The notes beneath the pieces were generated by a model, which did no database searches, was not told the origin of the DNA, and was given only the letters and a program-made list of their open reading frames with translations. A DNA stretch of 64,000 bases, taken from contig DATNCQ010000214.1 in assembly GCA_035571515.1 (NCBI GenBank), positions 62,001-126,000 on the forward strand, written 5' to 3'. Each line of letters starts with the position of its first letter. Position 1 is the stretch's first letter. A program made the translations under genes and the position numbers. The DNA comes from Gp6-AA40 sp035571515. GTDB lineage: Bacteria > Acidobacteriota > Vicinamibacteria > Vicinamibacterales > UBA2999. Below, one piece after another: positions 21,960 through 31,700 of the stretch.

Positions 21960-22883
21960 ATGGAGATTCCACGTCGGCCGCTTGGCACGTCGGGCGTCCT
22001 CGTCTCGGCGCTCGGACTCGGCGGCTATCACATCGCGAAAACATCCGAGCGCGAAGGCATCCGCATCGTCCGGGCCGCGATCGACGCCGGCGTCACGTTC
22101 ATGGACAACGCGTGGGAATACCACGACGGCAAGTCGGAGAAAATCATGGGCAAGGCGCTCACCGGCCGCCGGGACCAGGTCTTCCTGATGACGAAGGTGT
22201 GTACGCACGGCCGCGACCGGCGCGAGGCGATGCGGCAGCTCGAACAGTCGCTGCGCCGGCTGAAGACCGATTACCTCGACCTCTGGCAGATTCACGAGTG
22301 CGTGTACTACAACGATCCGGACCGGCACTTCGCGCGCGGCGGCGTCGTCGAGGCGCTCGAGCAGGCCAAGCGCCAGGGCAAGGTGCGGTTCATCGGCTTC
22401 ACCGGTCACAAGGACCCGCGGATTCATCTCGCCATGCTCGCGCACCGCTTCCCGTTCGACACCTGTCAGCTGCCGCTCAACTGCTTCGACAGCACCTTCG
22501 AGTCACGTTCGTTCGAGCGGCAGGTGCTGCCGCAGCTGCTGCGCCACGGGATCGCGCCCATCGGCATGAAGAGCCTCGGCGGCGACGGCCGCCAGGTGAA
22601 GCAGAAGGTCATCACCGCCGCGGAAGGACTGCGCTACGCGATGAGCCTGCCCGTCTTGACGACCGTCAGCGGCATCGACTCGATGACAGTGCTGCGACAG
22701 AACGTGAAGGTCGCCGCCGGCTTCAAGCAGATGTCGCCGCGGCAGATGGAGCGGCTGCGGTCGCGCGTCCGCGAAGAAGCGTCAGACGGACGGTACGAGC
22801 TGTACAAGACCAGCGCGATGCACGAGGGGACCGAGGGCCGAAAGCAGCACCACTTCCCATCGGACGAGGAGTTATCCGCGTGA
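21960..22883 (+). CDS. Aldo/keto reductase
   Basis: A 307-residue NAD(P)H-dependent (beta/alpha)8 oxidoreductase. It starts MEIPRRPLGTSGVLVSALGLGGYHI. Tetrad positions are visible: Asp and Tyr in FMDNAWEYHDGKSE, Lys in LMTKVC, His in QIHECVYY. The cofactor end is RFIGFTGHKDPRIHLAML, then LTTVSGIDSMTVLRQN. ATG 21960 has GGGAGAGG about 5 nt upstream, better than upstream in-frame starts. The substrate is unknown. The gene ends directly in a dual-hairpin element. Confidence 0.9.
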   Translation: MEIPRRPLGTSGVLVSALGLGGYHIAKTSEREGIRIVRAAIDAGVTFMDNAWEYHDGKSEKIMGKALTGRRDQVFLMTKVCTHGRDRREAMRQLEQSLRRLKTDYLDLWQIHECVYYNDPDRHFARGGVVEALEQAKRQGKVRFIGFTGHKDPRIHLAMLAHRFPFDTCQLPLNCFDSTFESRSFERQVLPQLLRHGIAPIGMKSLGGDGRQVKQKVITAAEGLRYAMSLPVLTTVSGIDSMTVLRQNVKVAAGFKQMSPRQMERLRSRVREEASDGRYELYKTSAMHEGTEGRKQHHFPSDEELSA

Positions 22884-22884
22884 C

Positions 22885-22958
22885 GGTCCGGCTAAAGCCG
22901 GACCCCACGATCGGAAGGGCGGCCTTCAGGGGCCGATCGTAGGGCCGCCTTCGGCCCT
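22885..22958. repeat. Dual-hairpin element between convergent genes
   Basis: Hairpin 1 GGTCCGGCTAAAGCCGGACC (22885-22904), then CCACGATCG. Hairpin 2 AGGGCCGCCTTCGGCCCT (22941-22958), preceded by CGATCGTAGG. The stop codon of the RibD-like gene (22926-22928) lies inside it, so the last residues (GGPTIGP) are repeat-derived. Confidence 0.7.
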
Positions 22959-23798
22959 TAGGGCATAGTGCACGAACCGGACGCCCTGCTCCGCCCCCGT
23001 CCCCTCCTTGACCACCACCGCGCGGGCGGCGATTGGCTCCTCGAGCAGCGGTGTTCCGGGCTCCCCGCCCGCTTTCGCGGCGGTCGTCAGGTACAGGTCG
23101 TGGACCACGCCCTCGCGCAACAGCGCGCGGGCGGTCGTGCGCCCGCCGATGGCCGACACCGTTTCGATGCCGCGCGCCTTCAGCTCGCGCAGCACGGCGC
23201 GCATCGACAGCGGCTGCCCGCCGTCGATGACCTGCACCCACGGACGCGTGGCCACACGGAGCCGCAACGACGCGGCGGCATCCGACGTCGTCACGAGAAA
23301 CACCGGAAGGTCCGGCTCCTGGAACATCAACGCGGTTTCGATGCGCGGCGCGCTGCGGCTGCTCACGACCACCTGCGCGGGATGCCGCGTTCTGCCCCGT
23401 TCGAGCCGCAACTTCACCATCTCGGGGTGCCAGACCGACAAGACCAGCTCATCACTACGTACCGTGGTTGCGCCGGCCAGCACAGCGTCCGCGTCCACGC
23501 GCGACAGCCCCTCGTAAATCAAGTACTTGTCGGTTTCGCCGCCGCCGAGCGTCGACGGGTCGTCCGCGCCGGTGTTGCCGTCACGCGACTCTACGAAGAC
23601 TAGATTCGTTACAGGTATGTCCTCTTTGCACGACGTTCGATAGAAATCGCCGTCGAAGAGGGCGCGCGACCACGGATTTCCCATGGCACGGAAATCGCCA
23701 AGCTGAGCGTCATCGCTGACCGTTTTATACGGCGGCAATACAGCGGCTGCGGCGGCGCGTTCGCGCGCGCGGCAGTAGTGGTCAAAGCGAACAGACAC
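22926..23798 (-). CDS. RibD C-terminal-type reductase (dihydrofolate reductase-like)
   Basis: A 290-residue protein with the RibD_C/dihydrofolate-reductase-like fold: LVFVESRDGNTG at the nucleotide-binding start, ADAVLAGATTVRSDE, VVVSSRSAPRI, and SAIGGRTTARALLREGVVHDLYLTTAAKAGG near the end. It lacks the deaminase domain of full-length RibD. Such proteins reduce riboflavin or pterin intermediates with NADPH, or have unknown targets. GTG 23798 is chosen because residues further upstream overlap the divergent TPR gene. The C-terminal residues derive from a repeat element. Confidence 0.75.
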   Translation of the reverse strand: MSVRFDHYCRARERAAAAAVLPPYKTVSDDAQLGDFRAMGNPWSRALFDGDFYRTSCKEDIPVTNLVFVESRDGNTGADDPSTLGGGETDKYLIYEGLSRVDADAVLAGATTVRSDELVLSVWHPEMVKLRLERGRTRHPAQVVVSSRSAPRIETALMFQEPDLPVFLVTTSDAAASLRLRVATRPWVQVIDGGQPLSMRAVLRELKARGIETVSAIGGRTTARALLREGVVHDLYLTTAAKAGGEPGTPLLEEPIAARAVVVKEGTGAEQGVRFVHYALRAEGGPTIGP

Positions 23799-23804
23799 AG
23801 GTCG

Positions 23805-23810
23805 TACAAT
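23805..23810 (+). promoter_or_regulatory. TACAAT -10 hexamer, leaderless geometry
   Basis: TACAAT lies 6 nt before ATG 23817 of the TPR gene. No Shine-Dalgarno is present between them. Confidence 0.4.
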
Positions 23811-23816
23811 CAAATC

Positions 23817-24413
23817 ATGAAGAACACCTTGCTCACCGTTGTGCTGACGTTCGCGGCGTCGTCGGTCTTCGCGCAGAACGCCTCGCAGGTCCAGAAGCTG
23901 TTCGAGGCCGGGCAGTATCAGCGCGTTGTCGAATCGGCGCAGCCGGACGGCGACCCCGCGGTGCTGTACACCGCCGCCCAGAGCCATCAGAAGCTCGGCG
24001 AGAACGATCAGGCGATCGAAACCTACGGCGCGCTGGCGTCTCGAGGCGAGGGCGACATCTGGCACTTCATCGGGATGTCAGGTCAGCAGCTGGTGCAGGA
24101 CGACACGGAAGGCGCGCTGGCATCGGCGCAGCAGGCCGTTGCCATGGACGGCGGGATGGCCGAAGCCCATTATCAGCTGGGCCTCGTCCACGCCAAGCGC
24201 CAGGAATGGCCGCAGGCCGCCGCGGAGTTCGACCGCGTCACCGAGCTGAATCCGGCGAATGCGTACGCCCACTACTACGGCGGGCTGATGCAGTACCGCG
24301 CCAGCCGGCCCGATCGCATGGCGAATCACTTCGAGCAGTTCCTCAAGCTGGCGCCCGACGCGCCCGAACGGCCCGAAGTGATGCAGATCATGAGGACCGT
24401 CCGCGGCCGGTAG
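23817..24413 (+). CDS. Secreted tetratricopeptide-repeat protein
   Basis: A 198-residue exported protein. The signal peptide is MKNTLLTVVLTFAASSVFAQ. About four to five TPR helices pairs follow (VLYTAAQSHQKLGENDQAIETYGAL; AEAHYQLGLVHAKRQEWPQAAAEFDRVTELNPANAYAHYYGGL). It is probably a periplasmic scaffold. The earlier in-frame start at 23778 would destroy the signal peptide and is rejected. A dual-hairpin element follows. Confidence 0.82.
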   Translation: MKNTLLTVVLTFAASSVFAQNASQVQKLFEAGQYQRVVESAQPDGDPAVLYTAAQSHQKLGENDQAIETYGALASRGEGDIWHFIGMSGQQLVQDDTEGALASAQQAVAMDGGMAEAHYQLGLVHAKRQEWPQAAAEFDRVTELNPANAYAHYYGGLMQYRASRPDRMANHFEQFLKLAPDAPERPEVMQIMRTVRGR

Positions 24414-24427
24414 GCGGACACGTGGCA

Positions 24428-24521
24428 GGCGGACCTGAAGGTCCGCCTCTACGTTTGGCGTCATCGATCGCGATCGCCACGTTTTCGATTGCAGTCGTAG
24501 AGGCGCGTCTTTAGACCCGCC
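24428..24521. repeat. Dual-hairpin element between convergent genes
   Basis: Hairpin 1 GGCGGACCTGAAGGTCCGCC (24428-24447) followed by TCTACG. Hairpin 2 GGCGCGTCTTTAGACCCGCC (24502-24521, one mismatch pair) preceded by CGTAGA. The two halves are inverted with respect to each other. A palindromic ATCGATCGCGATCG lies between. Confidence 0.75.
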
Positions 24522-24525
24522 TTCA

Positions 24526-24645
24526 TTAGAATGTGCGGCCGACCCTACCCAGCGCCCAGGTCCTGTAACGGAACCAGGGCCACACCACCTTCCCGTTGTC
24601 CGCACGCAACACGTAAAAGGGCATCGACAACTCCCAATCGAAGCG
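24526..24645 (-). pseudogene. 3' remnant of an Omp85/TamA-type outer membrane protein
   Basis: The minus strand reads RFDWELSMPFYVLRADNGKVVWPWFRYR and ends GRVGRTF with TAA at 24526-24528. It aligns with the end of the large TamB-Omp85 gene (LRLSTPFALLRADYGRVVW...GIGQAF at 25775-25890), including shared DNA words such as GCCACAC and the TCGACAAC block. Terminal Phe is the outer membrane barrel signature. Only the last two strands survive; the DsbA-like gene begins immediately upstream. It looks like a leftover of a second barrel copy. Confidence 0.6.
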
Positions 24646-24646
24646 G

Positions 24647-25540
24647 TTAACCCCTATTTCGGAGTGGTCCTGCGCGCAACTCCTCTGCAACTATCTCTTG
24701 CAGGCGCTCATAGGACTGAATGCCCTCAACGCGTCTTCCGTTGATGAACAGCGTCGGCGTGCCCTCAATTCCCAAGGACACCCCAACGCGAACGTTGCTC
24801 GTAACCTGCGACACTGGTCCCCTCGACTCCACACATTTCGCGAACCGCCCCTTATCCAAACCAACCTTTCCGGCTGCATTCATCAACACCTCGGTGGTCA
24901 GCTCTTCGCTCGCGAACAGAGCGTCGTGGTACTTCCAAAATGTGCCTTGGCCCAAGGCACAACGTGCCGCGTGCGCCGCCCGATACGCATTTGGATGAAT
25001 GTCCCCCAAAGGGTAGTCCTTCCATACAATGCGCAACCGATCACCAAACATCGACTTCAGCTGAGCAATTCGAGGCGCCATCTGACGGCAGAAGGGGCAT
25101 TCAAAATCTGCAAATTCAACAAGCGTCACCGGTGCGGCGCCCGTGCCCAACGCAGGGTCCTCCGATGTAACCGGAATCTCGTATCGCGGCGGTTGCAGAC
25201 TCACCGCAACATTTTCGCCATCCTCGCCATTACGCAATTTCTCCGCTAACTGTTCCCGCGCCGACAGGCGCTTTCGTCCCTCCAGAAAGCCCTTCACGAG
25301 AGGACCCAACTGGACCTTTGCGGCCTGCGGTACATCACCGCTCCCCTGCCGAAGAAATGCCATGACCTCTGCGTCCGTAACCCCATCGACCACACCCTGC
25401 GCCTCTTTCACATACTCATTCGTCGTGACATTTCTAGCCGCCGCAGCGCGCTCGATTAACAAGTCCGCAATGAGGCTATCAAGAGCCTTTCGCCGTCGTG
25501 TGCGTACACGGTCCGCAGATCGCCGTGCGATTCTCGTCAA
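24647..25540 (-). CDS. DsbA-family thioredoxin-fold protein, N-terminally shortened, atypical composition
   Basis: A 297-residue frame. The C-terminal thioredoxin fold has the active site ECPFCRQMAP (CPFC) and the cis-Pro stretch GIEGTPTLFINGRRVEG. Residues 15-60 (RRKALDSLIADLLIERAAAARNV) are the rear part of the SurA-N-like domain that precedes DsbA in many acidobacterial proteins. The signal peptide and the first part of that domain are missing; the frame starts at a TTG with no ribosome site. The stretch is visibly poorer in G+C than its neighbours and has different codon choices (ACA, TTT, AAT). It sits between two copies of a barrel 3' end. A transferred or rearranged, possibly non-functional gene. 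Confidence 0.65.
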   Translation of the reverse strand: MTRIARRSADRVRTRRRKALDSLIADLLIERAAAARNVTTNEYVKEAQGVVDGVTDAEVMAFLRQGSGDVPQAAKVQLGPLVKGFLEGRKRLSAREQLAEKLRNGEDGENVAVSLQPPRYEIPVTSEDPALGTGAAPVTLVEFADFECPFCRQMAPRIAQLKSMFGDRLRIVWKDYPLGDIHPNAYRAAHAARCALGQGTFWKYHDALFASEELTTEVLMNAAGKVGLDKGRFAKCVESRGPVSQVTSNVRVGVSLGIEGTPTLFINGRRVEGIQSYERLQEIVAEELRAGPLRNRG

Positions 25541-25774
25541 GCGTCCCGGTGAACACTTTTCAAGTCAGAGCGCCGAACAGCTCGACGCGCCGCAGAGACG
25601 CAAGGCGGATCGAGCTTGAGGAAAGAAGGACTATTCGAGGACCTCGTCTCGTAGCGACTCCGTCGCTTCCTTGGCCTCGCCGTTGTGACCACTCGTTTTG
25701 GCCGAGCAGCGAGGAGCCGCCGCTCTCACATTTCAACAGTTCCCGGGACGTCCCTACGACGCGCTGATCACAAG
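25541..25774. other. 234-bp spacer, no feature identified
   Basis: This spacer lies between the DsbA-like gene and the end of the large TamB-Omp85 gene. Base composition is intermediate. Short open frames on both strands show no recognisable family. It may hold the lost 5' end of the DsbA-like gene in degraded form. Confidence 0.4.
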
Positions 25775-28700
25775 TCAAAACGCCTGCCCTATTCCAAACG
25801 TCCATCGTCCTGACCCCTTCACGGACCCGAGCCACACGACTCTCCCGTAGTCCGCGCGCAGCAGCGCAAACGGCGTCGACAACCTCAATCCAACGCCGCT
25901 GGAGCCGGTCATTCTGCTCAGCCGAAGGTCTTTCGGCTGGCGGAAGATGTTTCCTCCATCGATGAACGCGACGGCGCGAAGCCATTTGTAGACGGGCACG
26001 CGTACCTCCTGATTCAAGACCAGCATCGCCTCGCCACCAGCCGGATCGCCCAGAAAGTCACGCGGCCCGAGGCTGTTCTCGTCCACTCCGCGCACGGTGC
26101 GAGAGCCCCCGGCGAAGAAACGCTCGGGCGAGATGAGCTCCTGCCCGCCGAGCGGAGCGACGAGCCCGAGTCGTCCCGCGGACGCAAGCACAATGCCACG
26201 CACGTTCTGGAACCTGTAAGCCTGGCCGACATACTTGATGAACCGGAACTGCGAGCCGAGGACATCCGGCGCCCACTGCAGGCTCGACGAATAGAGCCCG
26301 CCGCGCGTCGCGTCGAGCGGATCATCGCGCGTATCCCACGCCGCGATCGCGATCAGGCGCGCGACGTTCACGGTGATGTCGAAGTCGAGTCCCGACCCTG
26401 TGTCGGGCCTGGTGTCGAACGTGTGATCACGGTCGAAGCGGTACGAGTACGACAACGTCAGGTGATCGGCCGTCCGGACTCGCTGCTCCCATGCCACGCC
26501 GTTCCGGTCGCTGACGAACGAAGTCCCTTCGGTCGCCAAGTGGACGCGCTCGAGCATGAGCGAGGATTGCACGGGGAGCGCCATCAGCGTGGGCGCGTTC
26601 AGGAGCGCGCGCGCCGTGTTCTGCCGGCGCTCGTACTGCAGCACGCCCGTGAGGCTCACCGCGCGGCCGAAGAGCGTCCGCCGCGTGATGTCGGCCGTCA
26701 GCCCGGGCGCCAGCGTGCGCCCCGTCGGGTCCGACTCCGGCCGCTGCTCGGCGACCTCGAAGCCGTAGCGCAGGCGCAGCGCCGGCCACGCGTCGAGCGC
26801 CACGCGGATGCGCATCGGCTGCGCGGGATCCGCCTCGCTCAGGCGGTTCATTGTCTCCGTGGTGACGTCCACGCGCCGGAACAGGCCCGTGTCGAACACC
26901 CGCTGCCGCGCGCGGAGCAGTTCGGCCGGGTCGAGCGTCGAGCCGACGGCGAGGCGAAGGGCGCGGGTGACGACATCGGGATCGACACCGCCGCTGCCGG
27001 ACACGACCACGTCGCCGATCGTCTGCCGCAGCCCCTCCGCGATTTCGAACGTCAGATCGACGCGCGGCTCCGTGTCTCGGATGGCGGCATTGGCCGTGAC
27101 GGCCGCCGACGAGAACCCCCGGCTGCGGTAGAGCGCGACGATGCGGCCGCGGGCGGTGTCGATCGCCGCCGGGTTGTACGGCGAGCCGGACGTGAAGTCG
27201 ATCGTGCGCGCCACATCCTCGTCCGCGATGGTGCGGCGCCCTTCGAAGTCAATCGTCGCGAGCACGAACTGCGGGCCGGGATCGACGGCGACCGGCAACA
27301 CGGCCGCGCCGTTCTCGAGCAGCGGTGGCGCCGGCCGGACGGTCGCGCGCAGGTAGCCGCGCGAGCGCAGGAAATCGGTCAGGTCGCGCGTAACCGCCCC
27401 GGGATTGCCCAGCACGTCGGCGGCGAGGTTCTGCTCGGCAACGCGCGCCTCGAGGTCCGGCAGCACGGCCTGGTCGGTCGAGGTGACGCGCACGCGCGTC
27501 TCGGTGCTGCGGTCGCCCGGCTGCACCTCGATGCGCAACGTCTTCATATCGCCTTCCGGGACGACCCGGGCGGACACCTGCGGCCGCACGTATCCCCGCT
27601 GCGCGAGCTCGATCCTGATGATTTGCGTCGCTTCGTCCACGAGCAGCTCGTCGAGCACCGACGACGCCCAGGCGTCCGAGAGCCGCTGCAGCACATCGCG
27701 CCCCACGTCGAGGCCGGTGACCTCGATGGCGGTTTGTGGACCGGCGTCGATCGCATACGACAGGTTCACCGCGTCGCCGCTGACCGCGCGGCTCGCGCTG
27801 ACCCGCGCGCCGAGACGGCCGTTCTGGTGATAGAAGTCCTCGAGCCGATCGCGGTCGTCCTGCCAGCGCGCGAAGTCGAAGGTATCGCGCGGCCGTACCC
27901 GCAGCAGCCCTCGAATCCGTTCTTCGGGAAAGGCCAGCTGGCCGGTCACGGTCACCTCCCCGACGCGCTGCTCGACTCGGCGTTCCGTCGCCGGGCGTGC
28001 GCCCGCTGCCGGCAGCCCGCCCCCTCCGAAGGAGACGTCGTGGCGGAATCCGTACGTCCGCAGGTCGTCGTCGTCCGAGACGAGCCGGAGATCGACCTGC
28101 CGCGCCGGCAGGTACTCGATGATCCAGGTCTGCGCCGTCGAGTCGCGGAGGCTCTGCGACAAGGTCACGTCCACGTCGGGGCCGAGACTCTTGCCGAACG
28201 TCAGGCGCGAGGTCGGATCGACTTCCGTCGCCACGGCGTTGGGGTCGAGGCGCGTCGCATCCTCCACGCCGCCAAGCCGCAGCGTGTCGAGGCCGACCGC
28301 GCGGCCGGCGAAGCCGAGCACCTCGCCCGAAAAGTTCCCGACTACCTGCGTCCCGATGAACGAGGCGTCGGCCGTCCCCAGTTGATCGAGCGTACGCCCC
28401 GTCAGCAGCAGAGCCGTGATGTCGGCCTGCCCGAGGTCCTCCGACGTCATGCCCACCTGCGGCGATTCCGCCGGCCCGGTCAACGCCACATCGATGTCAT
28501 GGCCGGCCACGCGCGTCGTCAGGTGGATGTTCATCTCCGGCTCGATGGCGGTCGGGCTGACGAAGTCGATGGTGCTCGGCGTGTCGTGCGAGATGGTGTA
28601 GACGTTGCGGCCGACGAAAAGCTGTCCGTCCTCGCGCAGGACCGCCCGTCCCGATAACGCGGGGGCCGCCGCGGTTCCGATCAGGTCGAGGTCTCCGCCG

Positions 28701-31700
28701 AGCTGCGCCCGCGCGTAGTTGTTGTCGACGATCAGGTCTTCGTCGGTCTGCACGTGGATGTCGAGCGCGAGCTGTTGCAGGAACTGGTCGCTCTCCGCGG
28801 AGGCGGCGCCGGTCGCCGCCACCCGGCGCGCGCGCAGCGCCGCCAGCAGGCCGCCGACGACGGCCAGCGGCTCGCGGTACGCGCCGCGCAGCACCGTGAC
28901 GCTGCCCGACAGCCGCCCGCTCGGCGCCGCGGCATCGGGCGGCGCGGCGGCATCGAGCTGCAGCATCGCGTCCACCTCGCTGCGCAACCCCGGTGGGAAG
29001 TCCAGCGCCATGTCGCTGATGTCGGCGGCGAGATGCGCGGTGAGGCCCGACTCCGGTTCATAGGCGACGTTGCCGCTGCCAGTGAGCGAGCCGCCGTTGA
29101 TCGAACCGTTCAGCGACCGCAGCGTCATGTCCGTGCGCGTGAGCGCCGCCCGCGCCGTCAGCCCGTTCACGATGATGCGTGGATCGACCAGCCTCACTTC
29201 GCCGGCGTCGAGCGCGAGGTCGCCGTCGATGCGCGGCGCGTCGAGCGGGCCCGTGATCGACAGCTTCGGCGTCAGCCGGCCGGCGGTCGACAGGCCGGCG
29301 CTCCGCACGAACGGCGTCAGCACCCGGAGATCGATGTCACCGTTGGCGAGGAGCGCCGCCTGCCGGTCGGCAAGGCGCACCTGGCCGAACACGCCAAGCG
29401 TCGCCCCCGTCCCGCTCCAGTTCCACGACTCGACGCGCGCGAAGCCGTCCTTCAGGACGATGCGCGTCGGGACGCGCTGGGTGACGGGAAGTCCGGCCAG
29501 CAGCAGGTCGAGCCGCGTCAGGGTGAGATCGCCGGTGGCGCGCGCCAGATCCGTTGACGGCGTTTCGACGTTCACCGCGGCGTCAACGGTCCCGGAGAGA
29601 TCTTCGAGCGTCGCCGGGTCGAGGATGCCGCGCAGAACCGCCGGGGTGATGCCCCTGACGGTCGCGTGCAGTGACGCCGGCGCCGCCGCGGCTGTCGGCG
29701 TTGGCGGCGTCGAGCTGACCACCGCGAGCGGAATCGAGCCGGTTGCGTCGAGGACGGCGCCTTCGTACGCGGCGTGGGCTTGCTGGACGTCAACCACGTC
29801 CTTTTCCAGGTGCGCGCGCAGTCGCAGGTCGGTCGCGGTCGAGAGGTCCTTGATGGTCACGGACCCTGGACCCACGTCGACGTCAGCGGCAAGCAGCGGG
29901 TTGTCAACCGAGCCCGTGACCCGCGCCCGCAGCGCGAGCGACCCGGACCCCTGGGTAATGGGCACATCCGCCAGGCCAGCCGCCGCGACCGCGCGTGCCG
30001 CCTCGCCAATGTCGCCGGTTGCGGTGATTCGGATCCCGGATCCCGGATCCCCCTCGACTGCGCTCGGGGCAGGCCGGATCCCGGCCTGATTCCCGCCGGC
30101 CGGGCCCCGCTCCATCAGCCCGAGCTCGCCTGACGCCGACAGGCGCGTCATCCCGGCGTTCACCTCGAGCCTGTCGACGTGCACGTGCTGGCCTTCGAGC
30201 CGAAGGTGCGCGGGCTCCGCGAGCGTAATCGGGAGATCGCCGGCCGCCGCGTCGAGCGCGGTCACGTCGACCCGCGCCACCCCGTTGCGCCACTGCTCGA
30301 GCGGAACGTCCGCGTGCGCGGCGAGCGTCACGCGGCCGGTCAGCGGGGTCGGCGATGCGGAGGGAGGAATGAACCTGCCGAGATCGACGTTGTCGGCGCG
30401 CAGGTCGGCGCTGGTCTGATACGGCGCCCGCACGGCGACGCGGGCGGTCACGCGTGTGTTCAGGTCGGGCGCGCGGGCGTCGATGTCGGCCGCCATGCCA
30501 TCGAGCCGGACGTTCGCCTCGATATCGCCGGGTGAGGTGCCATCCCACGACAGGTTCGTCGCGCGAAGCGAGCCCATCCCGTGCGGTTCGTTCAACGAGC
30601 CCGCCCCCGTGAAGGCCGCGTCGAGCTGCGCCGAAAGGGGACGATCGGCCGTCGGCGCGACCGTCCAGCGGGCGACATTCAGCATCGCGTCGTAGTGCAT
30701 GGTGCGGAGGTCGTACACGCCCGATGCGGAGAGCTCGCCGCCCCTGACCGCCTGCGACGCCGAGAGCGACTGGACGGTGAGGACGTTGCCGTCGAGCCCG
30801 CCGGCGAGCCGGAGGTTCGATACCTGTTCGTCCGCGACCACCGCCGAGGGCGCTTCCGCCGTGAACGCCAGCCGCGGCGTCGTCAGCTCCCCCGATGCGT
30901 TGGCGCGCAGCTCACCGATGCTGAACTGCATGCCCGCGAGATCGAGGCCGTGAATGTCGGCGTCGACCGTGGGCGACGCGAGTCGGCCTCCCAGCTTCAC
31001 CGCCGCCGACACGATGCCGCCCGACACGACGTCCGCATCGACCTCCGCGACGCCGAGCGTGCGCGCCAGACGCAACAGCGGCGGAATGTTGGTGTCGGAG
31101 ATGTCGAGCCGTCCGTCTAGGGTCGAGCTCGCGACGGCCGTCGAGTTCAGCGTGCCGCCCGCCACGAGCACGAACGGCACCGTGTTGCCCGCCCGATGCC
31201 TCGCCTCGACGCGCCACCGGCCGTCGGCGACCTGCAGGTGCGTCGTGCCAGGAATCGCCACGCGGCCGCGACGCGTGACGCCACCGTCCGCGCGCAGCAT
31301 GATGTCGGCGGACCATTTCGCGATCTCCGCCAGCGGTCCGACGGCGCTCAACTCTCCGGACAGCGTTCCCGTCGGCGCCATCTGCACCGGACCAGCCACG
31401 GCGGCGGTCAGGGTGGTTGCGTCGACGCCGTGCCAGGACGCCGTGATATGGGCGTCAGCATCGGCAAACGGCACCTGGCCGCTGGCCGTCACGCGGCCGC
31501 CCGCGATGGTCAGCGCGGCTTCCCCGATGCTGGCCGCGTCGGCGTTCACGTGCGACGTCACCGCCACGTCTGTCAACGCGAGCCGCTGCCATTCGAGGCG
31601 AGACGACATGACCCGGATGTCGGCAGCGGGCCCCGCAAAGGGTCCTGTCGCGTGCACGTCCAGCGCGAGCGAGCCGCGTGGCACCTCGCCGTCCTCGATG

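Noticed and set aside
26423..28657. 744-codon plus-strand frame
   Set aside because: Antisense to the Omp85 part of the large fusion; shadow composition.
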